Shown piece after piece: positions 39,003 to 50,954 of a stretch of 52,828 nt of DNA. Position 1 is the first letter of the stretch, and each line of letters starts with the position of its first letter. A program made the position numbers and the translations under genes. This stretch comes from an uncultured beta proteobacterium (GTDB taxonomy: Bacteria > Pseudomonadota > Gammaproteobacteria > Burkholderiales > Rhodocyclaceae). Location: contig CAINHS010000084.1 of NCBI GenBank assembly GCA_903848955.1, positions 1 through 52,828 of the forward strand. Reading direction: 5' to 3'. The notes below the pieces were generated by a model. That model saw only the letters and a program-made list of their open reading frames with translations. It did no database searches and was not told the origin of the DNA.

Positions 39003-39046
39003 TCCGCTGCGGTCGACGCCAGTCAATAAAAACAAAGGAGGATTCC

Positions 39047-40837
39047 ATGGGCCAGTACCTCGCCCCCTTGCGTGACATGCAATTCGTTCTGTATGAATTG
39101 CTCGACGTCACCACCGAACTCAAGGCTTTGCCGGCGCACGCCGAAGTTGATGCCGATCTGATCAACCAGGTGCTGGAAGAGGGCGCCAAATTTACCTCCA
39201 AGGTGCTGTTTCCGCTCAACCAGGTCGGCGACCGCGAGGGCTGCCGGCTTGATCCGGTCACTCACGAGGTGTCTACGCCGACCGGCTTCAAGGAAGCCTA
39301 CCGGCAGTTTGTCGATGCCGGCTGGCCGGCGCTGACCTGCGATCCTGAATACGGCGGTCAGGGTTTGCCGGTAGTCGTGTACAACCCCCTGTCCGAGATG
39401 CTGAATGCATCGAATCAGGCCTGGTACATGTATCCCGGCCTGTCGCACGGTGCCTACGAGTGCCTGCGCGAACACGGCACAGCGGAGTTGAAGGCGCTGT
39501 ACCTGCCGCCCCTGGTGTCGGGCCAATGGACGGGAACGATGTGTCTCACCGAATCGCATTGCGGCACCGACCTCGGCTTGCTGCGCGCCAAGGCCGTGCC
39601 CCGGGCGGATGGGTCGTACACGATCACCGGCAGCAAGATTTTCATCTCCGCCGGCGAACATGACATGGCGGAGAACATCGTCCATCTGGTGCTCGCCCGT
39701 CTGCCCGACGCGCCTCCCGGCACCAAGGGGATTTCATTGTTCGTGGTGCCGAAGTTCATTCCCGATGCCGATGGCACGCTGGGTGCGCGCAACGCGATCA
39801 GCTGCGGTGCCCTCGAGGAAAAGATGGGGATTCACGGCAGTCCGACCTGCCAGATGAATCTGGACGACGCCAGCGGTTGGCTGATCGGCCAGCCGCACAA
39901 GGGTCTCAATGCCATGTTCGTGATGATGAATGCCGCGCGCCTCGGCGTCGGCATGCAATCCCTGGGGCAGACGGAAGTCGCGTACCAGAACGCGCTGGTC
40001 TATGCCAGGGAGCGTCTGCAGATGCGCAGCCTGTCGGGCATCAAGGCGCCGGACAAGGCGGCCGACCCGATCATCGTGCATCCGGATGTGCGGCGCATGC
40101 TGTTGACGGCGAAGGCCTACGCCGAAGGCGGTCGCGCCTTTTCGTCCTTCATCGCGCTGCAGATCGACCGCGAACTGAATCATCCCGACGAAGCCGTGCG
40201 CAAGGACGCCGCCGACCTGGTGACGCTGCTGACGCCGGTGGTCAAGGCCTTCATGACCGACAACGGCTGGATCGCAACTTCCGAAGCGATGCAGGTGTAT
40301 GGCGGCCACGGCTACATCGCCGGCTGGGGCATGGAGCAATACGTTCGCGATGCCCGCATCAACATGATTTACGAGGGCACCAACACGATCCAGTCGCTGG
40401 ACCTTCTGGGACGCAAGGTCTTGCTCGACAACGGTGCCAGGCTGAAGAAGTTCGGCGCACTGGTGCAGGCCTTCATCGAGGAAAACGGTACCGACGAGGC
40501 GATGAACGAGTTCATCACGCCGCTGGCCGACCTCGGCGACAAGGTCACCAAGCTGACCATGGAAATCGGCATGAAGGCCATGCAGAATCAGGACGAGGTC
40601 GGCGCCGCGGCGGTTCCCTACCTGCGCGTGGTGGGCCATCTGGTGTACAGTTACTTCTTTGCCAAGATGGCGAAGATCGCCCTGGCCAAGCTCGATTCAG
40701 GCGACACCTTCTACAAGGCCAAGCTTGCTACCGCCCGTTTCTATTTTGCCCGCCTGCTGCCCGAGACCGCCATGTTGATACGCCAGGCGCGATCAGGCTG
40801 CGGTTCCCTGCTCGACCTCGAAGCCGAACTGTTTTAA
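39047..40837 (+). CDS. Acyl-CoA dehydrogenase (596-aa type)
   Basis: This FAD enzyme makes trans-2-enoyl-CoA. The 596-residue length with an extra N- and C-terminal domain is the FadE-like class (N-terminal extension KDMQFVLYELLD, middle ACAD domain, C-terminal acyl-CoA dehydrogenase-C domain). The flavin-contact MCLTESHCGTDLG and the catalytic Glu in IYEGTNTIQSLD are present. AAAGGAGG lies 6 bases before the ATG. It is the first gene of the fatty-acid operon ACAD-HAD/ECH-thiolase, and a paralogue of the gene at 47137. Electrons go to ETF, encoded further downstream. Confidence 0.93.
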   Translation: MGQYLAPLRDMQFVLYELLDVTTELKALPAHAEVDADLINQVLEEGAKFTSKVLFPLNQVGDREGCRLDPVTHEVSTPTGFKEAYRQFVDAGWPALTCDPEYGGQGLPVVVYNPLSEMLNASNQAWYMYPGLSHGAYECLREHGTAELKALYLPPLVSGQWTGTMCLTESHCGTDLGLLRAKAVPRADGSYTITGSKIFISAGEHDMAENIVHLVLARLPDAPPGTKGISLFVVPKFIPDADGTLGARNAISCGALEEKMGIHGSPTCQMNLDDASGWLIGQPHKGLNAMFVMMNAARLGVGMQSLGQTEVAYQNALVYARERLQMRSLSGIKAPDKAADPIIVHPDVRRMLLTAKAYAEGGRAFSSFIALQIDRELNHPDEAVRKDAADLVTLLTPVVKAFMTDNGWIATSEAMQVYGGHGYIAGWGMEQYVRDARINMIYEGTNTIQSLDLLGRKVLLDNGARLKKFGALVQAFIEENGTDEAMNEFITPLADLGDKVTKLTMEIGMKAMQNQDEVGAAAVPYLRVVGHLVYSYFFAKMAKIALAKLDSGDTFYKAKLATARFYFARLLPETAMLIRQARSGCGSLLDLEAELF

Positions 40838-40850
40838 AGCAAGAACCCTT

Positions 40851-40948
40851 AACCACAGAGACACGGAGACACAGAGACACAGAGAAAGAGAAAGGCCGAT
40901 TCGGAAAAGCATTTTCTGGTTTTCTCTGTGTCTCCGTGCATCTGTGGT
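40851..40948. repeat. Long inverted repeat between ACAD and HAD/ECH genes
   Basis: The left arm ACCACAGAGACACGGAGAC with internal GACACAGA repeats (40851-40884) pairs imperfectly with the right arm TCTGTGTCTCCGTGCATCTGTGGT (about 40924-40948). The intervening 40 bases are the loop. The gap of 143 bases inside an otherwise tight operon suggests a mobile palindrome (REP/MITE-like) or an mRNA processing hairpin. Confidence 0.6.
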
Positions 40949-40980
40949 GAGAGGTTTTATTCCTTGAAAAGGTACTCACT

Positions 40981-43368
<2,388 letters not shown>

Positions 43369-43385
43369 GACCCGAGGAGATACAG

Positions 43386-44582
43386 ATGAGCAAACAATTG
43401 CAGGACGCCTACATCGTTGCCGCCACCCGCACGCCGATCGGCAAGGCGCCGCGCGGCATGTTCCGCACGGTCCGCCCGGATGACCTGCTGGTGCGCGTGA
43501 TCCAGTCCGCCATGAGCCAGGTGCCGGGCCTCGACCCGAAGCTGATCGAGGACGCCATCGTCGGCTGCTCCTTCCCGGAAGCCGAGGCCGGACTCAACAT
43601 GGCGCGCAACGCGGTGCTGCTGGCGGGCCTGCCGAACACCGTGGGCGGCGTCACCGTCAATCGCTTCTGTGCCTCCGGCATTACCGCGGTGGCGATGGCG
43701 GCCGACCGCATCCGCGTCGGCCAGGCCGATGTCATGATCGCCGGCGGCGCCGAGTCGATGTCGATGGTGCCGATGATGGGCCATCATCCTTCGATCAACA
43801 TCAGGGCGTTTGCCGACGAGAACATCGGCATGGCCTACGGCATGGGCCTCACCGCGGAAAAAGTGGCGACGCAGTGGAAGGTGACGCGCGAGATGCAGGA
43901 CCAGTTCGCCCTGGAATCGCACCAGAAGGCCATCGCCGCGCAGCAGGCGGGTGAATTCGACGACGAGACGACGTCGGTCGAGGTCATCGAACGCGTGCCC
44001 GATCTTGCTTCCGGCGAAATCGTGGTCAAGACCCGCAGCGTCAATCGCGACGAAGGTGCGCGCGCCGATTCGACGCTGGCGGCGCTGGGCAAACTGAAAC
44101 CCGTGTTCGCCGCCAAGGGCTCGGTCACCGCCGGCAACAGTTCGCAGACCTCCGACGGCGCGGGTGCCCTGATCCTGGTCAGCGAGAAGATTCTCAAGCA
44201 GTTCAACCTGACGCCGCTGGCGCGCTTCGCCTCGTTTGCGGTGCGCGGCGTGCCGCCCGAGATCATGGGCATCGGCCCCAAGGAGGCTATTCCTCTGGCC
44301 TGCCGTGCAGCCGGCATCACCCAGGACCAGATCGACTGGTTCGAACTCAACGAGGCCTTCGCCGCTCAGTCGCTGGCGGTGATCCAGGATCTCGGCCTTG
44401 ATCCGGCCAAGGTCAACCCGCTGGGCGGCGCCATCGCCCTCGGCCATCCGCTCGGCGCCACCGGCGCGATACGTTCCGCCACGGTGATTCACGCCCTGCG
44501 CCGGCGCAACCTCAAGTACGGCATGGTGACCATGTGCGTCGGCACCGGCATGGGCGCGGCCGGAATCTTCGAGCGGATGTAA
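43386..44582 (+). CDS. 3-ketoacyl-CoA thiolase (acetyl-CoA acyltransferase)
   Basis: The 398-residue thiolase starts at 43386 after a GAGGAGA Shine-Dalgarno. The nucleophilic Cys is in VNRFCASGITAVAMAA (near 94), with the catalytic His in GHPLGATGA and Cys in MCVGTGMGAAG near the C-terminus. Length and neighbourhood suggest the fatty-acid degradative FadA/FadI-type rather than the acetoacetyl-CoA biosynthetic type. It ends the ACAD-HAD/ECH-thiolase operon. Confidence 0.93.
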   Translation: MSKQLQDAYIVAATRTPIGKAPRGMFRTVRPDDLLVRVIQSAMSQVPGLDPKLIEDAIVGCSFPEAEAGLNMARNAVLLAGLPNTVGGVTVNRFCASGITAVAMAADRIRVGQADVMIAGGAESMSMVPMMGHHPSINIRAFADENIGMAYGMGLTAEKVATQWKVTREMQDQFALESHQKAIAAQQAGEFDDETTSVEVIERVPDLASGEIVVKTRSVNRDEGARADSTLAALGKLKPVFAAKGSVTAGNSSQTSDGAGALILVSEKILKQFNLTPLARFASFAVRGVPPEIMGIGPKEAIPLACRAAGITQDQIDWFELNEAFAAQSLAVIQDLGLDPAKVNPLGGAIALGHPLGATGAIRSATVIHALRRRNLKYGMVTMCVGTGMGAAGIFERM

Positions 44583-44592
44583 TTCCCCGCCG

Positions 44593-44619
44593 TGCGGCAG
44601 CAGAGTCCTGTCTGCCGCA
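44593..44619. terminator. Hairpin between convergent thiolase and TetR genes
   Basis: TGCGGCAG / CTGCCGCA forms an 8-bp perfect stem around 11 bases in the 38-base gap between the convergent genes. No U-tract follows, so it may be a rho-independent terminator with weak efficiency. Confidence 0.5.
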
Positions 44620-44620
44620 A

Positions 44621-45196
44621 TCAGCGCGCGATGCGCTCGGCGATCCAGGCCTTGAGGGAAGTCAGGCTGGCAGTGAAGCCGCCGCAGTGCATCAGGCTGA
44701 CGCCGAATACATAGGCGTAGAGCATGACGCTGCGGGCTTGCGCCTCTTCCCGGGTCAGCCCGCAGGCGAGGAAAAGGCGGCAGGCGCAAACCAGGCGTTC
44801 GGCGTCGACTTCTTCGACCACGGCGATGGCTTGCGCATCCCGCCGCGCCCAGTCGCGTACCGCAGCTTCGATGGATATGCCCTTGCGGTTGCGTGCCGAG
44901 GCATAGACTTCGATGGTGTGCAGCAGGGCGGCGACTTCGTCGCCGGGTTCCGCCTGCGTCTGTTTGCGGATATCGCGGATGCGGCCCTGCTTCCAGTAGT
45001 CGAGTACGGCATCAAGCAGGTCGCGGCGATCCTTGAAATGCCAGTAGAAGCTGCCTTTGGTCACGCCGAGGCGCTTGGCCAGGACTTCCACGCGCAGGCG
45101 CTCGGCGCCGTGCTCGGCGAGAATGGCTATCGCACCCTTGATCCATGCTTCGCGATCCAACTGGGTGCGGGCGGCTTTGACAGGTTTTGTTTCCAT
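44621..45196 (-). CDS. TetR-family transcriptional regulator
   Basis: The 191-residue regulator has the N-terminal helix-turn-helix [33 protein letters not shown] in blocks at about 32-65, followed by a helical ligand-binding domain. Its place between the thiolase and etfBA, divergent from etfB, suggests that it represses one or both units, with acyl-CoA as a possible ligand. A palindrome (45245-45262) lies in the shared promoter region. A second copy of its CCATAC half-site overlaps its own start codon. Confidence 0.9.
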   Translation of the reverse strand: METKPVKAARTQLDREAWIKGAIAILAEHGAERLRVEVLAKRLGVTKGSFYWHFKDRRDLLDAVLDYWKQGRIRDIRKQTQAEPGDEVAALLHTIEVYASARNRKGISIEAAVRDWARRDAQAIAVVEEVDAERLVCACRLFLACGLTREEAQARSVMLYAYVFGVSLMHCGGFTASLTSLKAWIAERIAR

Positions 45197-45207
45197 ACGG
45201 TAGGGTA

Positions 45208-45262
45208 TTGAATTGTTGCCGGACTTGCGCTAGTATCGCACACTCCATACCAAGGCGTATGG
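45208..45262 (+). promoter_or_regulatory. etfBA promoter with TetR operator-like palindrome
   Basis: TTGAAT (45208-45213) and TAGTAT (45231-45236), 17 bases apart, match a sigma-70 promoter (four of six at each box), giving a start near 45243. The perfect palindrome CCATAC-N6-GTATGG (45245-45262) lies directly on the early transcribed region, where a bound repressor would block transcription. The TetR gene is divergent, so autoregulation is likely. Confidence 0.55.
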
Positions 45263-45327
45263 AAGGGTGGTGCGGAATTGCCGCTAGAATGAATCTTTCC
45301 CGATCCGAAAAACTTAAGGAGAGTCGC

Positions 45328-46080
45328 TTGAAAATCCTCGTTCCGGTCAAGCGCGTGATTGACTACAACGTCAAGGTTCGCGTCAAGGCAGACGGCAGTG
45401 GTGTCGATCTGGCGAATGTGAAAATGTCGATGAACCCCTTCGACGAAATTGCCGTGGAGGAAGCCATCCGCCTGAGGGAGGCCGGGGTGGCGACGGAAGT
45501 GATCGCCGTTTCCTGCGGCGTCACGGCCTGTCAGGAGACCCTGCGCACCGCCATGGCGATTGGCGCCGACCGTTCCATCCTGATCGAAAGCGACGTCGAG
45601 ATGCAGCCGCTGGCGGTGGCCAAGCTGCTGGCCGCGGTGGCGAAGAAGGAGGCTCCGCAACTGATCATCCTCGGCAAGCAGGCCATCGATGACGATGCCA
45701 ACCAGACCGCGCAGATGCTGGCCGCGCTGCTGGGCTGGTCGCAGGCCACTTTCGCCTCCAAGGTCGTGCTCGCGGACGGCAAGGCCACCGTGACCCGCGA
45801 AGTCGATGGCGGTCTGGAAACCATCGAAGTCAGCCTGCCCTGCATCATCAGTGCCGACCTGCGGCTCAACGAGCCGCGCTACGCCACCTTGCCCAACATC
45901 ATGAAGGCGAAGAAGAAGCCGATGGAGATCGTCAAGCCGGCCGATCTGGGTGTCGATGTGGCGCCGCGGCTTGCCACCGTCACCGTCACCGAACCGCCCA
46001 AGCGCAGCGCCGGCATCATGGTGACCGACGTCGCCCAGTTGATCGACAAACTCAAGAACGAAGCCAAGGTGATCGCATGA
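45328..46080 (+). CDS. etfB: Electron-transfer flavoprotein beta subunit
   Basis: The TTG at 45328 is the start: AAGGAGAG lies 8 bases upstream and the product begins [14 protein letters not shown]; upstream in-frame Mets give no family match. The 250 residues have the ETF-beta fold with AMP-binding sections ([32 protein letters not shown] in two blocks). With EtfA it carries electrons from the acyl-CoA dehydrogenases to ETF-ubiquinone oxidoreductase, which is not in this window. It overlaps etfA in ATGA. Confidence 0.93.
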   Translation: MKILVPVKRVIDYNVKVRVKADGSGVDLANVKMSMNPFDEIAVEEAIRLREAGVATEVIAVSCGVTACQETLRTAMAIGADRSILIESDVEMQPLAVAKLLAAVAKKEAPQLIILGKQAIDDDANQTAQMLAALLGWSQATFASKVVLADGKATVTREVDGGLETIEVSLPCIISADLRLNEPRYATLPNIMKAKKKPMEIVKPADLGVDVAPRLATVTVTEPPKRSAGIMVTDVAQLIDKLKNEAKVIA

Positions 46081-47009
46081 GCCTCCTCGTCATAGCAGAA
46101 CACGACAATGCCGCCCTCAAGGCCGCGACCCTCAATGCCGTCACCGCCGCGGCAAAAATCGGCGGCGAGATACACATTCTGGTTGCCGGCAGCGGATGCG
46201 CCGCGGTCGCCGAGCAGGCCGCCAGGGTCGCCGGTGTGGCCAGAGTCAAAATCGCCGACGCCGCCCACTACGGCGACCAGAGCGCGGAGAACCTCGCCGC
46301 CCTGATCGTCGCCAACGCCGGCGGCTACAGCCACATCCTGGCCGCGGCCACCAGCAACGCCAAGAACACCCTGCCGCGTGTTGCGGCGCTGCTCGACGTG
46401 GCGCAGATTTCGGAAATCACAGCGGTGGTCGACGCCGACAGCTTCGTGCGTCCGATCTATGCCGGCAATGCGCTGGCGACCGTCAAGTCGGCTGATGCGA
46501 CCAAGGTCATCACGGTGCGCACCACGGGCTTTGACGCCGCCGCCAATGCGGGCGGCAGCGCCGCCATCGAAGTCATCACCGCCGGCCCCGACCTCGGCCA
46601 GTCGAAACTGATCAGTCGCGAACTGACCAAGTCGGCGCGGCCGGAACTGGCGGCGGCGAAGATCATCGTCTCGGGCGGGCGCGGCATGGGCAGCGGCGAG
46701 AACTACCACACACTGCTCGAACCGCTGGCCGACAAACTCGGTGCCGCCCTGGGGGCGTCCCGCGCCGCGGTCGATGCCGGCTTCGTGCCCAACGACTACC
46801 AGGTCGGGCAGACCGGCAAGATCGTCGCGCCGCAGCTGTATTTCGCCATCGGCATTTCCGGCGCGATCCAGCATCTGGCCGGCATGAAGGATTCCAAGGT
46901 GATCGTGGCGATCAACAAGGATTCCGATGCGCCGATTTTCCAGGTAGCCGATTACGGCCTGGTCGCCGATCTTTTCCAGGCCGTGCCGGAACTGGTGGCG
47001 GCGCTCTAG
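46077..47009 (+). CDS. etfA: Electron-transfer flavoprotein alpha subunit
   Basis: The 310-residue FAD-binding subunit has the N-terminal ETF domain and a C-terminal FAD domain: [31 protein letters not shown] and the [14 protein letters not shown] section, all classical. Its ATG overlaps the etfB stop by four bases. It passes electrons from both acyl-CoA dehydrogenases to the respiratory chain. A long hairpin follows before the second dehydrogenase gene. Confidence 0.95.
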   Translation: MSLLVIAEHDNAALKAATLNAVTAAAKIGGEIHILVAGSGCAAVAEQAARVAGVARVKIADAAHYGDQSAENLAALIVANAGGYSHILAAATSNAKNTLPRVAALLDVAQISEITAVVDADSFVRPIYAGNALATVKSADATKVITVRTTGFDAAANAGGSAAIEVITAGPDLGQSKLISRELTKSARPELAAAKIIVSGGRGMGSGENYHTLLEPLADKLGAALGASRAAVDAGFVPNDYQVGQTGKIVAPQLYFAIGISGAIQHLAGMKDSKVIVAINKDSDAPIFQVADYGLVADLFQAVPELVAAL

Positions 47010-47043
47010 GACAAGCCGGAAGCAAGACGACCTCAAGGCAGGG

Positions 47044-47109
47044 AGCCGGGAAGCAGGGGAAAGCAAACGCTGTTGATTCCTGCTTTGCTCTGCGGTTCCC
47101 GGTTTTTTT
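47044..47109 (+). terminator. Long hairpin with T-run after etfA
   Basis: GCCGGGAAGCAG on the left can pair with CTGCGGTTCCCGG on the right over an imperfect 60-base structure that includes an AAGCA/TGCTT inner stem, and it is followed by TTTTTTT. It lies in the 127-base gap between etfA and the second acyl-CoA dehydrogenase gene and may give partial termination or mRNA processing. Confidence 0.5.
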
Positions 47110-47136
47110 CAAGACAGACGATTACGGAGAATTGCG

Positions 47137-48927
47137 ATGAGCAGCTATGCCGCCCCATTGAAGGACATGCAGTTCGTTCTGGCCGAACTGGCCGGCCTCG
47201 ACAAGGTTGCTGCCTTGCCCGGCTACGAGGAAGCGACGGCTGATGTGGTCGAGGCAATTCTCGAGGAGTCCGCGAAGTTCACCGCAGAGGTGCTGGCGCC
47301 GCTCAACTGGAGCGGCGATCAGGAGGGCGCGCAGTGGGCCGACAAGGCTGTGACCGTGCCGAAGGGCTTCAAGGAAGCCTACCGGCAGTTCGCCGACAAC
47401 GGCTGGAATGCGCTCTCCGGCAATCCTGAGCATGGCGGGCAGGGCTTGCCCAAACTGGTCTCGGCGGCGGTGCAGGAAATGTGGAAGTCGTCCAACATGG
47501 CGTTCTCGCTCTGCCCTTTGCTGACGCTCGGCGCCACCGAAGCGCTGGAGATTGCCGGCAACGATGCGCAGAAGACCATGTACCTGCCCAACATGATTTC
47601 CGGCAAATGGACCGGCACCATGAACATCACCGAGCCGCAGGCCGGCTCCGATCTGGCCGCCATCCGTTCGCGTGCCGTGCCGCAGGCCGACGGCAGCTAC
47701 CGCATCTTCGGCCAGAAGATATTCATCACCTACGGCGACCACGACATGGCGGAGAACACGATACATCTCGTCCTCGCCCGCACGCCGGATGCGCCGGAGG
47801 GGGTCAAGGGCATTTCGCTGTTCGTCGTGCCCAAGTTCATGGTCAATCCGGACGGTTCGCTGGGCGCGCGCAACGATGCGTATTGCGTATCCATCGAGCA
47901 CAAGCTCGGCATCCACGCCAGCCCGACCTGCGTCATGGCGCTGGGCGACGGCGGCGGCGCGGTCGGCACCCTGGTGGGCAAGGAGAACCAGGGCCTCAAG
48001 TACATGTTTGTCATGATGAATGCGGCGCGCTTCGCGGTCGGCCTCGAAGGCCTGGCGCTCGGCGAGCGCGCCTACCAGCACGCCGTGGCCTATGCCCGCG
48101 AGCGGGTGCAGGGCCGCGCCATCGAAGGTTCCGCCAGCGGCGTGCCTATCATCCGCCATCCGGATATCCGTCGCATGCTGATGCTGATGCGTTCGCAGGT
48201 GGAGGCCATGCGCGCGCTGGCCTATGTCGTCGCCGCTGCGCACGATGCCGCGATACGCCATCCCGATGCCGCGGAGCGGGAGCAGAACCAGGCCTTTGTC
48301 GATCTGATGATCCCGGTGGTCAAGGCCTGGAGCACCGAGACCGGCAACGAACTGACCTATCTCGGCGTGCAGGTGCATGGCGGCATGGGCTTCATCGAAG
48401 AGACCGGCGCCGCCCAGTACATGCGCGATGCCCGCATCACCACGATTTACGAAGGCACCACGGGCATCCAGGCCAATGATCTGATGGGCCGCAAGATAGC
48501 GCGCGAAGGCGGCACCACGCTGAAGTCGGTGATCGGCCGCATGCAGCAGACCCGGGTCGAGGTGGCCAGGCAGGCGGGGCCTGAATTTGTTGCCCTTGCC
48601 GCCGCGCTCGGACGCGGCATCGAGGCGCTGCAACTGGCGGGCGGCCACATTGTCGCCAACTACGGCAGCGATGTGCGTGCCGTGGCCGTCGGCGCCGTGC
48701 CTTTCCTGCGCCTGACGGGCATTGTTGCCGGCGGCTGGATGATGGCGCGCGCTGCGCTGGTGGCGCAGGCCAGGATTGCGGCCGGTGACGCCGATCCCTT
48801 CTTCCCGGCGAAAATCGCCACCGCGCATTTCTATGCCGATCACGTCATGGCCGCCGCGGCCGGTCTGGCGCAGGAAGTGGTGCAGGGCGGGGCGAGTGCG
48901 CTGGCGTTGGACGAAGCGATGTTCTAA
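47137..48927 (+). CDS. Acyl-CoA dehydrogenase (596-aa type, second copy)
   Basis: The 596-residue enzyme is a paralogue of the gene at 39047: same length, same N-terminal motif (APLKDMQFVLAEL) and the same catalytic section IYEGTTGIQANDLMGRK. TEPQAGSDLAAIRSRA is the flavin contact. Differences along the acyl-binding part suggest another chain length. TACGGAG lies 7 bases before the ATG. It follows etfA on the same strand; whether it has its own promoter is unclear because of the hairpin between. Confidence 0.93.
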   Translation: MSSYAAPLKDMQFVLAELAGLDKVAALPGYEEATADVVEAILEESAKFTAEVLAPLNWSGDQEGAQWADKAVTVPKGFKEAYRQFADNGWNALSGNPEHGGQGLPKLVSAAVQEMWKSSNMAFSLCPLLTLGATEALEIAGNDAQKTMYLPNMISGKWTGTMNITEPQAGSDLAAIRSRAVPQADGSYRIFGQKIFITYGDHDMAENTIHLVLARTPDAPEGVKGISLFVVPKFMVNPDGSLGARNDAYCVSIEHKLGIHASPTCVMALGDGGGAVGTLVGKENQGLKYMFVMMNAARFAVGLEGLALGERAYQHAVAYARERVQGRAIEGSASGVPIIRHPDIRRMLMLMRSQVEAMRALAYVVAAAHDAAIRHPDAAEREQNQAFVDLMIPVVKAWSTETGNELTYLGVQVHGGMGFIEETGAAQYMRDARITTIYEGTTGIQANDLMGRKIAREGGTTLKSVIGRMQQTRVEVARQAGPEFVALAAALGRGIEALQLAGGHIVANYGSDVRAVAVGAVPFLRLTGIVAGGWMMARAALVAQARIAAGDADPFFPAKIATAHFYADHVMAAAAGLAQEVVQGGASALALDEAMF

Positions 48928-49018
48928 CATCCGGCCAGAACCGGCATTGAGGGGACGCATCCGCTGTTCCGCCGGCGCAGTGTTTTAGCTGCTACGGCTG
49001 TTGCGCATAAGGCACCGG

Positions 49019-50839
49019 ATGAACCTGTCGATTTCAATGAAAATGGTACGCCGTGTCGCAAGCCTTGCGCTCGCCGGCCTTTCATTCTCAGGTGACGCGG
49101 CGGTTTTCAAGCTTGGTGACGGGATAGACGGAAAGCTCAGTGCCACGCTTACCGCCGGCACGACAATCCGCACCGAGTCGCCTGATCCCGATGTCCTGGG
49201 CATATTGCCGACTGCGCGCCTTGGCATGGCTCCCGGGCAGTTGGGCGGGAATGCAGGCGGCAATGACCTGAATTTCAAGAAGGGCCGGCCGGTATCCACC
49301 GTGCTCAAAGGCCTGTTCGATCTCGAGCTCAAAGGGCAGGACATCGGTGTCTTTGCGCGTGTCAAAGCCTGGCACGATTTTGAACTCAAGCAGGGCGACC
49401 GTGCCTATGGCAACATCCCCAACGGTTTCCGTCAGGACGTTCCGCTAAGCGACAGCGGCTTTGACCCGGCCGCGAAATTCAGCAATATCCAACTGGCCGA
49501 TGTATACGCCTTCGGCCGAGTCAATGTCGGCAATGAGGCGACTCTGGATGTGCGCGGCGGCCGCCAGGTCGTGAACTGGGGGGCTTCGCAGTACTTCACC
49601 GGCGGCATCGATGTCATCAACCCGGCCGACTATCCGGCGCGTCTGCGCCCCGGGTCTCTTGCACAGGAAGGCAAAATTCCTGTCGGAATGATCTATGCCG
49701 AGCTTTCCGGCGGCAGGCAGTGGGGCATTGAAGGTTTTGTCCAGTATGAATTCCGCCCCAGCGTTCTCTTGCCATGCGGAACGTTTTTCGCACCGGCCAA
49801 CCAGCTGCCGACCGGCTGCAACTACGCATCAGTGCTCGGCGGCGTGCCTTTCAACGTCAACGATGCAACTGCTTTGGCCAACGGTCTCTATCCGAAGCGG
49901 AATCCCGATATCATGCCCGGCGATTCGGGCCAGTATGGCGCCGCGCTGCGCTATGCGGTAGCGGCCTTGAGCACCGAATTTCGCGCCTACGCGATGAATT
50001 ATCACAGCCGGATGCCCGGCATCCACGTAACACTTGCCAACGTCGCCGGCGGTTACGGCGCTGCCACGACCACGCGATTAACGGATCCGAACGGAACCAA
50101 ATATGCTTTGATCTATGCTGAAGACATCCGGCTCTTTGGTCTGAGTTTCAAGGCAAAACCTGATGCTTCGCTGGGCTTTTACGGTGAGGTCGCCTATCGT
50201 CCCAATCAGCCGCTTAACCTGAACGCATCGGATGTGCTCGGCACACTCCTTGGCCGCTCCGCCACCGCTGCCTTGAACCTGGCGAAAAATACCAATGCCA
50301 TCGCCCCGGGCGGCACCTTCGACAGCTACGACCGGTTCAAGGTGACGACGGCGAGTCTCGGTGCGAGCAAGGCGTTCGGCGCGCAAGGCCTGACGCTGGG
50401 CGGAGAACTCGGCTGGAGCCATGTCGCCGGCCTGCCCAGTCCCGGTTTTCTGCGCTACGGGCGATCCGATGACTACGGCATCGCCACGGTGGACGGCGGC
50501 GCTGTTTGCGTTGACGCAACGGCGGCGAAGAAGTCCTGCGCTCAAGACGGCTTCGTCACCAGCAACGCCTGGGGATATCGCCTGCGCTTATCGGCGAATT
50601 ACCCGGACACGTTTTTCGGCAGCCGGCTCACACCTTCGCTGACCATCGCTCACGATGTGAACGGCTACTCGTACGACGGCAGTTTCCTGAAGGGGCGGAA
50701 AATCGTGCGTCCGGGGCTGCGCGCCGACTGGAGCAGCGGGTATTTTTCCGAGATTCAATACACATACATGACGGGCGGCGCCTACAACAATCTGGTCGAT
50801 CGGGACAATGTCACCTTGACCGTCGGGGCCAGCTTCTGA
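49019..50839 (+). CDS. DUF1302 outer-membrane protein
   Basis: Start at 49019 gives a 606-residue protein with a signal peptide (about 1-28, ending SFSGDAA). A start at 49037 is also possible. It belongs to the DUF1302 family: conserved sections are GRQVVNWGASQYFTGGIDVINPADYPARLRPG (in blocks) and MIYAEL, and the protein ends in Phe, as outer-membrane beta-barrels do. Family members are often encoded near genes for degradation of hydrophobic compounds such as steroids or long-chain lipids. Transport or channel role is inferred. It stands alone, 91 bases after the second dehydrogenase. Confidence 0.85.
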   Translation: MNLSISMKMVRRVASLALAGLSFSGDAAVFKLGDGIDGKLSATLTAGTTIRTESPDPDVLGILPTARLGMAPGQLGGNAGGNDLNFKKGRPVSTVLKGLFDLELKGQDIGVFARVKAWHDFELKQGDRAYGNIPNGFRQDVPLSDSGFDPAAKFSNIQLADVYAFGRVNVGNEATLDVRGGRQVVNWGASQYFTGGIDVINPADYPARLRPGSLAQEGKIPVGMIYAELSGGRQWGIEGFVQYEFRPSVLLPCGTFFAPANQLPTGCNYASVLGGVPFNVNDATALANGLYPKRNPDIMPGDSGQYGAALRYAVAALSTEFRAYAMNYHSRMPGIHVTLANVAGGYGAATTTRLTDPNGTKYALIYAEDIRLFGLSFKAKPDASLGFYGEVAYRPNQPLNLNASDVLGTLLGRSATAALNLAKNTNAIAPGGTFDSYDRFKVTTASLGASKAFGAQGLTLGGELGWSHVAGLPSPGFLRYGRSDDYGIATVDGGAVCVDATAAKKSCAQDGFVTSNAWGYRLRLSANYPDTFFGSRLTPSLTIAHDVNGYSYDGSFLKGRKIVRPGLRADWSSGYFSEIQYTYMTGGAYNNLVDRDNVTLTVGASF

Positions 50840-50954
50840 GCAGGGGTGAAAATGCGGACTGGTTGATGGCACGAAATCCAAACCGCCGATCTCAGGCGCG
50901 ATAGACTAGCCGCAACAATTGCTTCGGCCTCTCGGCTCAGCGGCCCATATCATC

